DNA of 16,635 nt from Brevibacillus_F sp035644815 (GTDB lineage: Bacteria > Bacillota > Bacilli > Brevibacillales > Brevibacillaceae), in NCBI GenBank assembly GCA_035644815.1, contig DASQNU010000096.1, positions 1-16,635 on the forward strand, in the 5' to 3' direction. Positions 6,893 to 15,144 of the stretch are shown in pieces; the first letter of the stretch is position 1; each line of letters begins with the position of its first letter. Below the pieces are notes generated by a model. It was not told where the DNA came from. It ran no database searches and saw only the letters and a list, made by a program, of their open reading frames with translations. The position numbers were made by a program, and so were the translations under genes.

Positions 6893-6996
6893 AGACTACC
6901 TCCTGGTTGGTTGTGTAAAGGGCCATCTCTCATATGTGTCAGGGATTGCCTACACGACTTAGTGGAAAAACAATAATGCTTCTATACTATTTTACA

Positions 6997-8070
6997 TCAG
7001 ATGTGTCTGTCAATGAACACCTGTTCTTGGATTCGCTTTAACCCTTCTTTGATCGCTCGGGCGCGAATGCCGCCAATGCCTTCCACATCGTCTAGTTCTT
7101 CGATCGTTGCCATCATGATGCTGGAGAGGTTATGAAAATGATGGACCAGATTGTTGATGATGGCGATAGGCAGACGCGGAATCTTGTGCAGGATCCGATA
7201 TCCTCTCGGTGTAACCGACTCCTCCAGCAAATTATGATGGTGCTGATAACCAAGCAGTCTCAGGAATGATCCCATCTCCACCAGTTCATCTGCCGTCAAG
7301 CGCTTCATTTCTTTGATAATCTGTTCGGGATTGATGTCATCATTTCTACTGTAATCCCTGATTAACATAATGGCTTCGTTCTCAATATTGGAAACAAGCT
7401 CCTCCAATTGCATGCTGATGAGACGTCCCTCTGTCCCCAATTCATATATATATTGCGTAATTTCAGAACGGATGCGCAATACCATTTCGATTCGCTGCAG
7501 CACAGACCCAACTTCAAAAAGTGTAACCAATTCCTCGAATTCCAATGCACCCAAATTGGTTAGAGCCTGATCGAGCACCGATTTGTACCGTTCCAGGGTG
7601 GAAATGGCCTGATTGGCCTTGGTCAAAATAACCCCAATATCCCGTAATACATAGCGGAAGCTGCCCTTGTACAGCGTAATGACATTTCGCCGCTGGGAGA
7701 TGGCGATGACCAAATGATGGCTCTGCTTGGCGGTACGCTCTGCCGTGCGATGTCTGGTACCCGTTTCCGTTGACGGAATGCTCGAAGGGGGAAAGAGCTG
7801 TGCATTGGCATACAAGATCCGTTTTGCATCCTCACTTACTATAATGGCCCCATCCATTTTCGCCAATTCATACAGATTCGCTGGAGTAAAGTCACAATTA
7901 ATGGAAAAGCCGCCGTCTACGATTCCTTTCATCTCTGGACCGTATCCGACCACTATCAGCCCGCCGGTTTTTGCCCGCAACACGTTTTCCAGACCTTCGC
8001 GAAAAGGCGTTCCCGGCGCTACAAATTGAAGGACTTCGTTAATATCTTCTTGCTTTCTTCCATCTGTCAC
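6997..8070 (-). CDS. disA: DNA integrity scanning diadenylate cyclase
   Basis: Makes cyclic di-AMP from two ATP. In Bacillus it scans DNA and stops synthesis at branched or damaged sites, delaying sporulation. The 357-residue protein has the DAC domain first, with the active-site motifs DGA (73-75) and RHR (106-108, within GTRHRTAER). A long helical linker (about 150-290) and a C-terminal helix-hairpin-helix DNA-binding region (EGIGGIRARAIKEGL, about 330-345) follow. The start is GTG at 8070 with AGGGGGT upstream, lying inside the end of radA; the gap to the radA stop is only 6 bases. The pairing with radA is conserved in Bacillota and fits the known inhibition of DisA by RadA in B. subtilis. 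Confidence 0.97.
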   Translation of the reverse strand: MTDGRKQEDINEVLQFVAPGTPFREGLENVLRAKTGGLIVVGYGPEMKGIVDGGFSINCDFTPANLYELAKMDGAIIVSEDAKRILYANAQLFPPSSIPSTETGTRHRTAERTAKQSHHLVIAISQRRNVITLYKGSFRYVLRDIGVILTKANQAISTLERYKSVLDQALTNLGALEFEELVTLFEVGSVLQRIEMVLRIRSEITQYIYELGTEGRLISMQLEELVSNIENEAIMLIRDYSRNDDINPEQIIKEMKRLTADELVEMGSFLRLLGYQHHHNLLEESVTPRGYRILHKIPRLPIAIINNLVHHFHNLSSIMMATIEELDDVEGIGGIRARAIKEGLKRIQEQVFIDRHI

Positions 8071-8076
8071 GGTTGT

Positions 8077-9447
8077 TTACCCCCTCAGCACCTCGTGCAA
8101 GGCCTCCGAAATATTTCGAACCCCAACCAGTTCGATATCGGCAGGTGCTTCCAAGCCACGAATATTCTTTTCAGGGAGTATTACCCGTTTAAAGCCAAGT
8201 TTATGCGCTTCTCTAACCCGTTGTTCAATCCGGGATACGCCCCGCACTTCGCCAGTTAAGCCAATTTCACCAATCACGACGTCATGCGGATTGGTTGCAT
8301 GATCCCGAAAGCTGCTGGCAATGGAAACGGCAATCGCCAAATCAATGGCTGGCTCATCTAGCCGAACGCCCCCTGCAACATTTACGTAGGCATCCTGATT
8401 TTGCAGCATGAGTCCTACTCGTTTCTCCAAGACGGCCATGATCATGGCAATTCGTTGATGATCAACCCCTGTTGCCATCCGTCGCGGGGTCGCAAAGCTG
8501 GTCGGGGACACCAGCGCCTGTAACTCGACCAGCACGGGGCGGGTTCCTTCCATGCTGGCTACAACCGTTGACCCGGCTACGCCTACTGGACGTTCCGCAA
8601 GAAAAATTTCCGAAGGATTGGCCACTTCCTCCAGACCACGTTCCTTCATTTCGAATATCCCGATTTCATTAGTCGAACCAAAACGATTTTTTACCGCACG
8701 CAAGATCCGAAATGTATTATGCCGCTCTCCCTCAAAATACAGGACGGCATCAACCATGTGCTCCAGCATGCGCGGCCCAGCGATGGCTCCTTCTTTGGTG
8801 ACATGGCCCACAATAAAGGCAGCGATCCCATTTCCTTTGGCGATACGCATGATATGGGCGGTTGTCTCACGCACCTGAGCTACACTTCCTGCCGCCGATT
8901 GGATTGCCGGATGAAAAACGGTTTGAATCGAATCGATGATAATAATTTGCGGCTGAACCTGATTAACCTGCTGCTCAATCAACTCTAAGTCATTTTCAGC
9001 CACCACGTACAATGGCGGGGTATCGGGCCCTAGCCGATCTGCTCTTAGCTTGATTTGCTTAACCGATTCTTCTCCAGATACGTACAGCACTTTATACCCT
9101 TGACGCGCAAGGGCAAAAGAGGACTGCAGCAACAAGGTGGATTTCCCGATCCCCGGATCTCCTCCGACAAGCACAAGAGAACCCGGAACCAGCCCTCCAC
9201 CCAACACACGGTTCAATTCTCCAATGGTCGTATCAAACCGCGGTTCTTCCTCACCGGCTACCTGCGACAATGGCAAGGCAGCTGCCTGCTTCCCACCATT
9301 TAACGACTCATGACGGGACGAGGTCGACTTGACGGTCATTTCTTCTACCATCGTATTCCAATTATTACAACCTGGGCATTTTCCCATCCATTTGGGACTT
9401 TCATAGCCACATTCTTGACATGCGTATTTGCTTTTATACTTTGACAT
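8077..9447 (-). CDS. radA: DNA repair protein RadA (Sms)
   Basis: RecA-like helicase acting on branched recombination intermediates. The 456 residues show an N-terminal four-cysteine zinc finger (C10, C13, C24, C27), Walker A GGDPGIGKST (95-104), Walker B ending in D172, the RadA-specific KNRFGST motif (253-259), and a C-terminal Lon-protease-like domain from about 275 to the end. That domain lacks an evident catalytic Ser-Lys role and is thought to scaffold hexamers. The ATG at 9447 has an AGGAG about 10 bases upstream. clpC ends 153 bases upstream behind a terminator, and a candidate promoter lies in between, so radA-disA may be transcribed on its own as well as by read-through. Confidence 0.97.
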   Translation of the reverse strand: MSKYKSKYACQECGYESPKWMGKCPGCNNWNTMVEEMTVKSTSSRHESLNGGKQAAALPLSQVAGEEEPRFDTTIGELNRVLGGGLVPGSLVLVGGDPGIGKSTLLLQSSFALARQGYKVLYVSGEESVKQIKLRADRLGPDTPPLYVVAENDLELIEQQVNQVQPQIIIIDSIQTVFHPAIQSAAGSVAQVRETTAHIMRIAKGNGIAAFIVGHVTKEGAIAGPRMLEHMVDAVLYFEGERHNTFRILRAVKNRFGSTNEIGIFEMKERGLEEVANPSEIFLAERPVGVAGSTVVASMEGTRPVLVELQALVSPTSFATPRRMATGVDHQRIAMIMAVLEKRVGLMLQNQDAYVNVAGGVRLDEPAIDLAIAVSIASSFRDHATNPHDVVIGEIGLTGEVRGVSRIEQRVREAHKLGFKRVILPEKNIRGLEAPADIELVGVRNISEALHEVLRG

Positions 9448-9507
9448 CGTCTATGTGCTCCTGTCATTCCCATTTCATTTCTTTCGGTACAATGCTCGCC
9501 TCTCTTG

Positions 9508-9536
9508 ATTATGCCTCTCCTTTGCTTTGACGTAAA
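9508..9536 (-). promoter_or_regulatory. Candidate promoter of radA-disA
   Basis: On the minus strand TTTACG (9536-9531) and CATAAT (9513-9508) are 17 bases apart. The -10 matches five of six consensus positions, the -35 only four. It sits just after the terminator of the clpC operon and about 60 bases before the radA start. I see no sigma-M type element. Confidence 0.45.
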
Positions 9537-9550
9537 GGTGAACGGGGACG

Positions 9551-9586
9551 AAAAACGAAAAGGGCTGCCCCTTTTTGGGGACAGCC
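9551..9586 (-). terminator. Terminator of the ctsR-mcsA-mcsB-clpC operon
   Basis: On the minus strand GGCTG-T-CCCC pairs with GGGG-CAGCC around an AAAAA loop, with one bulged T, and is followed by CTTTTCGTTTTT. It lies 15 bases after the clpC stop. The interrupted T-run suggests partial read-through into radA. Confidence 0.8.
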
Positions 9587-9600
9587 TCGATTCTTATGGA

Positions 9601-12054
9601 TTAGGTTGCTGTTGTTTCCAACCGTTTTACAACCAGTTTTCCATCTTCGGCATCGATGTTGACCGTATCGCCTTTGTGAATGGTTCCCTTCAACAGTTCT
9701 TCACTCAGCTTATCTTCGATGTTCCGTTGGATGGCACGACGCAATGGACGTGCCCCGTAAGCCGGGTCGAAGCCTTCTTTGGCCAATATCTTCTTCGCAT
9801 CTTCGGAGAGGTTGAAATCGATTTCCTGCTCTTTCAGACGTTTGCGGAGCTCGTCGGTCATGAGAGTAACGATTTGCTCGATATGCTCCTGCTCCAAAGA
9901 GTGGAAGACGATCACTTCATCGATGCGGTTGAGGAATTCAGGACGGAAGCTTTTCTTCAGCTCATCCATCACTTTATCCTTCATATCCTGATACTTCTTC
10001 TCGGTATCGCCTGTCGTAAAACCAAGGGACGTATTTTTCTTGATCATGCTTGCACCCACGTTGGAGGTCATGATCACAACGGTATTGCGGAAATCAACCG
10101 TGCGTCCTTTGGAGTCGGTCAGACGGCCATCATCCAATACCTGCAGCAGGATATTGAATACGTCTGGGTGAGCCTTCTCGATCTCATCCAACAGAATCAC
10201 GGAATATGGCTTGCGGCGAACCTTTTCAGTCAATTGTCCGCCTTCGTCATAGCCGACATATCCTGGAGGCGCCCCAACCAGACGAGCAGTCGAATGTTTC
10301 TCCATGTACTCGGACATGTCGATCCGGATCATCGAATCCTCATCGCCAAACAACGCTTCCGCTACGGCACGAGCCAGTTCTGTTTTCCCTACCCCGGTTG
10401 GACCAAGGAAAATGAAGGAACCGATTGGGCGCTTCGGATCTTTCAAGCCTGCACGGGCACGGCGTACAGCGCGGGAGATGGATTTCACCGCTTCATCCTG
10501 ACCAATCACGCGATCATGCAGGATTTCTTCCATTTTTAACAGACGCTCTGTCTCTTCTTCCTTCAGCTTCACGACCGGAACTCCTGTCCAGTTAGCCACG
10601 ACAGATGCAATATCTTCCGGGGTTACCTCCATATTCAGCTTGCCTTGGCGCTCTTTCCAGTCTTTTTTGGTTTTATCCAGTTCCTCACGCAGCTTTTGCT
10701 CTTGATCGCGCAGAGCAGCTGCTTCTTCGAACTCTTGGGACTGTACAGCCGCGTCCTTTTCTTTGCGTACCTCTTCCAAGCGAGCTTCGAGCTCCTTGAG
10801 ATTTGGCGGCACCGTAAAGGATTGCAAGCGTACCTTGGAGGCCGCCTCATCAACCAAGTCAATCGCCTTGTCAGGCAGGAAGCGATCGGTGATGTAACGG
10901 TCGGACAGTTTTACTGCCTGCTCGATGGCTTCATCTGTGATTTTCACTCGGTGGTGAGCTTCATAACGATCACGCAAGCCGTGCAAAATGCGAATGGCGT
11001 CTTCCACATTTGGTTCGTCGACCTGAATCGGTTGGAAACGGCGCTCCAACGCGGCATCTTTTTCAATGTATTTGCGATACTCGTCAAGCGTAGTTGCCCC
11101 GATGCACTGAAGCTCGCCCCTTGCTAATGCAGGCTTCAGGATATTGGAAGCATCAATCGCGCCTTCTGCTCCACCCGCACCAATCAACGTGTGCAGCTCA
11201 TCGATAAACAGAATGATGTTACCTGCCTGACGAATTTCATCCATGATTTTTTTCAGCCGGTCTTCAAATTCCCCGCGATATTTGGTACCCGCCACGACAG
11301 TCCCCATATCGAGCGTCATGACGCGCTTGTCACGCAGTGTTTCAGGAATTTCGTTGTTCACGATCTTTTGTGCCAGCCCCTCAGCAATCGCGGTTTTCCC
11401 TACGCCAGGCTCCCCAATCAACACAGGGTTGTTTTTGGTGCGACGGCTCAACACTTGGATAACCCGCTCAATTTCTTTGGTACGTCCGATAACCGGATCC
11501 AAACCGCCTTCACGGGCATGAGCGGTCAAATCACGTGCTAGGCTGTCGAGCGTAGGGGTATTCGCGTTCGGGTTATTGCCTGCTGGCTGATGGGAGGACA
11601 TCATCTCAGAGCTGCCCAAGAGCTGCAGTACCTGTTGACGTGCCTTATTCAGGCTAACTCCCAGGTTGTTCATGATACGCGCCGCAATGCCCTCACCTTC
11701 GCGGATCAACCCGAGCAAAATATGCTCTGTGCCCACATAGGTGTGCCCCAGCTTGCGTGCCTCATCCATGGAGAGCTCAATGACTTTTTTGGCCCGAGGC
11801 GTATAGTTCGGTGTGTAGTTGGTTGTGTTGCCTTGTTCGGTTCCACGTCCAATGAGCGATTCCACTTCGCTTTGGATTTTATCAAGACCGAGACCCAGCG
11901 ATTGCAATGCCTTCGCTGCAATCCCATCTCCTTCCCGAATCAGGCCGAGCAACACGTGCTCTGTGCCAATATCCTTGTGACCGAGGCGGACTGCCTCTTC
12001 AAGTGCCAGCGCCAACACCTTTTGCGCACGTTCGGTAAATCGTCCAAACATCAT
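9601..12054 (-). CDS. clpC: ATP-dependent Clp protease ATP-binding subunit ClpC
   Basis: Hsp100 unfoldase that feeds substrates, including arginine-phosphorylated proteins, to ClpP. The 817 residues (B. subtilis 810) show two N-terminal Clp repeats (about 1-145), AAA-1 with Walker A GEPGVGKT (214-221) and Walker B FIDELH (283-288), and a UVR-containing middle domain (about 415-470). AAA-2 has Walker A GPTGVGKT (551-558) and Walker B LLDEIE (621-626). The ClpP-docking loop contains L677-G678-F679. The frame is open 30 codons upstream into mcsB, but AGGAGGTG lies 8 bases before the ATG at 12054 and the family starts MMFGRFTERAQKVL, so that is the start. A second ATG follows immediately. It is the last gene of the CtsR operon. 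The linker between the two N-repeats has a small NYTPNYTP duplication. Confidence 0.98.
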   Translation of the reverse strand: MMFGRFTERAQKVLALALEEAVRLGHKDIGTEHVLLGLIREGDGIAAKALQSLGLGLDKIQSEVESLIGRGTEQGNTTNYTPNYTPRAKKVIELSMDEARKLGHTYVGTEHILLGLIREGEGIAARIMNNLGVSLNKARQQVLQLLGSSEMMSSHQPAGNNPNANTPTLDSLARDLTAHAREGGLDPVIGRTKEIERVIQVLSRRTKNNPVLIGEPGVGKTAIAEGLAQKIVNNEIPETLRDKRVMTLDMGTVVAGTKYRGEFEDRLKKIMDEIRQAGNIILFIDELHTLIGAGGAEGAIDASNILKPALARGELQCIGATTLDEYRKYIEKDAALERRFQPIQVDEPNVEDAIRILHGLRDRYEAHHRVKITDEAIEQAVKLSDRYITDRFLPDKAIDLVDEAASKVRLQSFTVPPNLKELEARLEEVRKEKDAAVQSQEFEEAAALRDQEQKLREELDKTKKDWKERQGKLNMEVTPEDIASVVANWTGVPVVKLKEEETERLLKMEEILHDRVIGQDEAVKSISRAVRRARAGLKDPKRPIGSFIFLGPTGVGKTELARAVAEALFGDEDSMIRIDMSEYMEKHSTARLVGAPPGYVGYDEGGQLTEKVRRKPYSVILLDEIEKAHPDVFNILLQVLDDGRLTDSKGRTVDFRNTVVIMTSNVGASMIKKNTSLGFTTGDTEKKYQDMKDKVMDELKKSFRPEFLNRIDEVIVFHSLEQEHIEQIVTLMTDELRKRLKEQEIDFNLSEDAKKILAKEGFDPAYGARPLRRAIQRNIEDKLSEELLKGTIHKGDTVNIDAEDGKLVVKRLETTAT

Positions 12055-12085
12055 AATGAATGCACCTCCTGTATACTCTATTCCT

Positions 12086-13156
12086 TTATGCCATTTCTTT
12101 TGAAGATAGCTTTTCTCGAATGAGCCGGGCCCTGCGCTCATCACGCTGCTCCGGTGTCAATTTTTGACCCGCATGATGCTGTAGGAACCCCGGCTGGGTC
12201 ATTACCAGCAGTTCATTACAAGCAAATGTAGATACATTTTTTATTATGCCAATATCTATGCCCAGTCTGATGTCAGATAAACGTTGCGATGCTTCTTTTG
12301 ATTCCACGGTACGCGCGTAGAGCAGGATGCCATAGGAACGGTAAATCCGGTCCTCTAATGCGATACGCGAATGCTCTAGCAAGTGGCGACGAGCCGCTCT
12401 CTCCTGCTCAATTATCTGGTTAGCGACACTGTACAGGTTAGAAACAATATCGGTTTCCGACATCCCCAGCGTCACCTGATTGGATAACTGGAACAGGTTG
12501 CCCAACGCTTCGCTGCCTTCCCCGTACAAGCCCCGTACTACCAATCCTACTTGATTAATGGCTTGCAGGATGCGATTGATTTGCTGGGTCATGACGAGAG
12601 CTGGCAAATGAAGCATCACTGATGCACGAATACCGGTACCCACGTTCGTTGGACAGCTGGTCAAGTAACCTCGTTTTTCATCGAACGCATAGTTGAGTAC
12701 CTTTTCGAATACATCATCGATCTTGGTGCCGATCTCCCACGCTTCGTTCAGCTGGAACCCCGGCAGGAGCACCTGTATGCGAATGTGGTCCTCCTCGTTT
12801 ACCATGATGCTGATGGATTCGTCCTGGTTCAGCAAAACAGCGCCTTTTCGTGATTCTTCCGCCAGGTTCGGGCTGATCAGGTGTTTTTCCACCAACACCT
12901 TTTTCTCCAGGGGATTCAGCTCCTCCATGCGGATCAGTTCAAACTGTCCACGTGCTTTCATGGAATCACCGAGCGCTACCTCTGTTACTTTATTGACAAC
13001 CTCTTGGGCCTGTGAATCGGTAGCTAACATGGGAAACGGATGCTGCTGCAGATTCCGTGCAATCCGCAGTCTCGTGCTGACCACGATGTCTGCTTCCGGT
13101 CCTGTTGCTTTCATCCAGTTGCTCCAAGGGTGCTGCATAAATCGTTGTTGCGTCAT
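12086..13156 (-). CDS. mcsB: Protein arginine kinase McsB
   Basis: Phosphorylates arginines on proteins, marking them for ClpCP; it also phosphorylates and inactivates CtsR on heat stress and needs McsA for full activity. The 356-residue protein is an ATP:guanido phosphotransferase catalytic domain. STRLRIARN is at 27-35, the nucleotide-site stretch NEEDH at 120-124 and SCPTNVGTG at 167-175, with C168 in the position of the guanidino-kinase reactive cysteine. A charged C-terminal tail follows. The frame opens three codons earlier at GTG 13165, but GGAGG is 8 bases before the ATG at 13156, so the shorter start is right. The gap to mcsA is 18 bases and that to clpC is 31, within one operon. Confidence 0.97.
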   Translation of the reverse strand: MTQQRFMQHPWSNWMKATGPEADIVVSTRLRIARNLQQHPFPMLATDSQAQEVVNKVTEVALGDSMKARGQFELIRMEELNPLEKKVLVEKHLISPNLAEESRKGAVLLNQDESISIMVNEEDHIRIQVLLPGFQLNEAWEIGTKIDDVFEKVLNYAFDEKRGYLTSCPTNVGTGIRASVMLHLPALVMTQQINRILQAINQVGLVVRGLYGEGSEALGNLFQLSNQVTLGMSETDIVSNLYSVANQIIEQERAARRHLLEHSRIALEDRIYRSYGILLYARTVESKEASQRLSDIRLGIDIGIIKNVSTFACNELLVMTQPGFLQHHAGQKLTPEQRDERRARLIREKLSSKEMA

Positions 13157-13174
13157 TCCTGCCACCTCCTCGCA

Positions 13175-13711
13175 TTACGATTGGGCGATTTTTTGTTCCA
13201 AGGCTTTTATGCGATCACGGATCTCTGCCGCTTTCTCAAATTCTTCCTTGGCCACATATTGTTGCAGGGCTGATTTTAATTGATCCAACTCTTTTCGTAC
13301 CTTGATCTTGCCACCGGTACGCTCCGGTACTTTCCCAATATGCTGGGTATTTCCATGGATACGTCTGAACAACGGATCAAGACGATCTCCTAAAAAACGA
13401 TAACAATCACTGCAGCCAAAGCGACCGCTTTTGCTAAACTGCGCATAGGTCAACCCACATGTTTCGCAGCGGAGCGCTTTTTGCGTCGTCGCGCTTCCTT
13501 CTTTCGTAGGGCTGCCTTCTTTTTTCATCATCGGGTCAAAATTGAGCAACCCCGATAAAAGCTGGTTGATGCCAAAGTTTCCAAAGCCACCAAAAACGTC
13601 GCCCTTCTCTTTTGCACACTGCTCACAAATATGATATTCCGTTTTTTCCCCATTGACGATCTTAGTCAGGTGCAATGTTGCTGGACGTTTCCCGCATTCT
13701 TCGCAATTCAT
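13175..13711 (-). CDS. mcsA: McsA, zinc-binding activator of McsB
   Basis: Adaptor and activator of the McsB arginine kinase in the CtsR stress circuit. The 178-residue protein has four CXXC pairs (C3/C6, C29/C32, C82/C85, C100/C103), fitting two zinc-binding modules that are known to sense heavy-metal and thiol stress. A Gly/Phe-rich linker (38-60) and a C-terminal UVR domain (about 138-173, KELDQLKSALQQYV then EEFEKAAEIRDRIKALE) follow, resembling the UVR segment of ClpC. The ATG at 13711 has AAGGGGGAG upstream. It lies between ctsR (30 bases) and mcsB (18 bases). Confidence 0.97.
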   Translation of the reverse strand: MNCEECGKRPATLHLTKIVNGEKTEYHICEQCAKEKGDVFGGFGNFGINQLLSGLLNFDPMMKKEGSPTKEGSATTQKALRCETCGLTYAQFSKSGRFGCSDCYRFLGDRLDPLFRRIHGNTQHIGKVPERTGGKIKVRKELDQLKSALQQYVAKEEFEKAAEIRDRIKALEQKIAQS

Positions 13712-13741
13712 ACGGGACTCCCCCTTCCTGATATGAGCTGT

Positions 13742-14206
13742 TTAGCGAAACAGAATAGTTGTGATCATGTTTTTCAAGATATTGGCACGAAGTCTGTCAC
13801 GTAAGAGCGCTTCTACCTGTAGCACTTCACGGGAGGTCGCCACTTTCATTAATGCTGCCTCTCGCGAATTGATCAGGCCTTCCTCATGCAATCGCTCGAT
13901 AATGGCATAACCGACAGCTTGTGTAATGCTTTCGCCAATTAATTCCTGGGTCAACAGTTCCTGCAGCTTGCTCTTGTTGACAATCTGCACTTTACGGATC
14001 CGGATATAACCGCCGCCGCCCCGCTTGCTTTCCACCACATAACCTTTTTCCATGGTAAAACGGGTATTGATCACATAATTAATTTGTGAAGGCACACATT
14101 GAAAAGATTCGGCGAGCTCACTCCGCTGAATTTCAACGGATCCATCCGGGCTTTCCTGCAGTATACGCTTTAGATACTGTTCGATCACATCCGAGATGTT
14201 TCGCAA
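13742..14206 (-). CDS. ctsR: Transcriptional repressor CtsR, class III heat-shock regulator
   Basis: Dimeric repressor of clp genes that releases DNA on heating and is degraded after McsB action. I start it at TTG 14206: the ribosome site GGAGG lies 7 bases upstream, and the product is 154 residues beginning (M)RNISDVIEQYLKRIL, the same length as B. subtilis CtsR. With this start, R62 and G64 of the RGGGGYIRI wing fall exactly at the numbers reported for the DNA-contacting arginine and thermosensor glycine. The longer frame from TTG 14227 would run through the ribosome site. The winged helix-turn-helix (about 25-70) includes FQCVPSQINYVINTRF, and the C-terminal dimer domain is intact. First gene of the ctsR-mcsA-mcsB-clpC operon, autoregulated through the operator at 14243..14259. 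Confidence 0.97.
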   Translation of the reverse strand: MRNISDVIEQYLKRILQESPDGSVEIQRSELAESFQCVPSQINYVINTRFTMEKGYVVESKRGGGGYIRIRKVQIVNKSKLQELLTQELIGESITQAVGYAIIERLHEEGLINSREAALMKVATSREVLQVEALLRDRLRANILKNMITTILFR

Positions 14207-14242
14207 AATGCCTCCTCCTTGCTCCAACGTAAAAATATTGAC

Positions 14243-14259
14243 TTTGACTATCTTTGACT
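14243..14259 (-). promoter_or_regulatory. CtsR operator upstream of ctsR
   Basis: On the minus strand the sequence AGTCAAA-GAT-AGTCAAA is a direct heptad repeat matching the known CtsR box RGTCAAA-NAN-RGTCAAA at every position. It lies just downstream of the -10 and covers the expected transcription start, so binding should block initiation. A further GTCAA follows directly and may be a degenerate third half-site. Confidence 0.95.
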
Positions 14260-14262
14260 TTA

Positions 14263-14291
14263 ATTATAATCATTTTGTTTTTTCTCTGCAA
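14263..14291 (-). promoter_or_regulatory. Sigma-A promoter of the ctsR operon
   Basis: On the minus strand TTGCAG (14291-14286) and a perfect TATAAT (14268-14263) are separated by 17 bases. The -35 is weak beyond its TTG. Transcription should begin near 14256, inside the CtsR box. I found no sigma-B type GTTT/GGGTAT pair, unlike the dual promoter of B. subtilis ctsR. Confidence 0.8.
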
Positions 14292-14380
14292 GAGGGTGTC
14301 ATTTACTTTTATTGTTGTCAAAACCCACTCGCTTGAAACTAGCGGTGGTCAATGATTTACGGGTGAAGAGACAGGGCCTA

Positions 14381-14414
14381 TATAAAAAACCATTCCTCAT
14401 TTCGGAATGGTTTT
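14381..14414 (-). terminator. Terminator after the HAD hydrolase gene
   Basis: AAAACCATTCC and GGAATGGTTTT form an 11-bp stem around a 7-base loop (14386-14396 with 14404-14414). On the minus strand it continues into TTATATA. It closes the glycosyltransferase-hydrolase unit 10 bases after the stop at 14425 and separates it from the ctsR promoter. Confidence 0.88.
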
Positions 14415-14424
14415 CTTGACTTGA

Positions 14425-15102
14425 TTATGATGTCCCAACTTGAAACGGAAGATGAGCCGTTAACTGTGTAAAGTGACGGATGACCACATCGGCGCCCTCC
14501 AATTCACCCTCTTTAGCAAAGCCAAAGTCACACCCGATCGTAAAGAGGCCATTTGTTTTCCCTGCTTCCACGTCGGAATGGCGGTCGCCCACCATGACCG
14601 CATGTTTGATCGGATAATCTTTCAGCAGCTTGGCCACCAGATCATTTTTTGACTTTGTTTGAAAGCGCCCTGCTGAGTATAGATCCGTAAACAAGGAGTC
14701 GATTTGAAATTGTTTGCATATGGCCTCAATGTAGTCTTCAAGTCCATTGCTTGCCACAAACAGCGAAACCCCCGCATTTTTTAAGTTCTCCAACTGCTCC
14801 CGGACTCCTGGATACAGATCGCAGGCTCCTTCTTTTAGCAAGTTTTTTTCATGTTCCAGCATCCAATCATTGGCCAGCGTTTTGGTCTGGATGTCTGCAC
14901 CTGGGAGCAATTTTTCCCATAGCTGCTCAATGGTCATACCCAGTACATTAAGGAATTGCTCATCAGTAGGAATTGGTCCTGTCCATAAGTTTTTCTCTTT
15001 TAGATCTGCAAACGTACGGTGAAATGCGGGCAGCGCTAGCTTCTCTGTCTGTAATAGCGTGCCGTCCATATCAAAAAACACAGCATGCGAAATCTCCATC
15101 AT
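14425..15102 (-). CDS. HAD-superfamily hydrolase (phosphoglycolate phosphatase-like)
   Basis: Probable phosphatase of 225 residues; the substrate is not evident. All four HAD motifs are present: FFDMDGT with nucleophile D11 and acid/base D13, motif II ASNG with S118, motif III lysine at K150 or K152, and motif IV GDRHSD with D173 and D177. Residues 18-95 form a helical cap of the type seen in phosphoglycolate phosphatase, beta-phosphoglucomutase and 5'-nucleotidase relatives. The ATG at 15102 is followed by a second ATG; AAAGGTGG lies just upstream and fits either. It begins 42 bases after the glycosyltransferase stop with no terminator between, so the two are probably co-transcribed. A link to lipid or sugar metabolism is only a guess from that pairing. 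Confidence 0.88.
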   Translation of the reverse strand: MMEISHAVFFDMDGTLLQTEKLALPAFHRTFADLKEKNLWTGPIPTDEQFLNVLGMTIEQLWEKLLPGADIQTKTLANDWMLEHEKNLLKEGACDLYPGVREQLENLKNAGVSLFVASNGLEDYIEAICKQFQIDSLFTDLYSAGRFQTKSKNDLVAKLLKDYPIKHAVMVGDRHSDVEAGKTNGLFTIGCDFGFAKEGELEGADVVIRHFTQLTAHLPFQVGTS

Positions 15103-15144
15103 AGGCCACCTTTCCCTATTCCCTGCCTGTTGCTTTATCGCTTT

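Noticed and set aside
9505..10539. 344-codon open frame on the plus strand
   Set aside because: Antisense to the clpC 3' half. Long antisense frames are common opposite well-biased coding sequence, and the translation resembles nothing.
12055..12144. 30-codon N-terminal extension of ClpC
   Set aside because: It overlaps the mcsB C-terminus, and the ribosome site and family start lie at 12054.
14286..14320. TTGACA upstream of ctsR as a -35
   Set aside because: It is about 46 bases from TATAAT and nothing like a -10 lies at 16-18 bases, so TTGCAG is the better partner.
14133..14321. 62-codon minus-strand frame upstream of and overlapping ctsR
   Set aside because: It would run through the ctsR promoter, operator and ribosome site in another frame.
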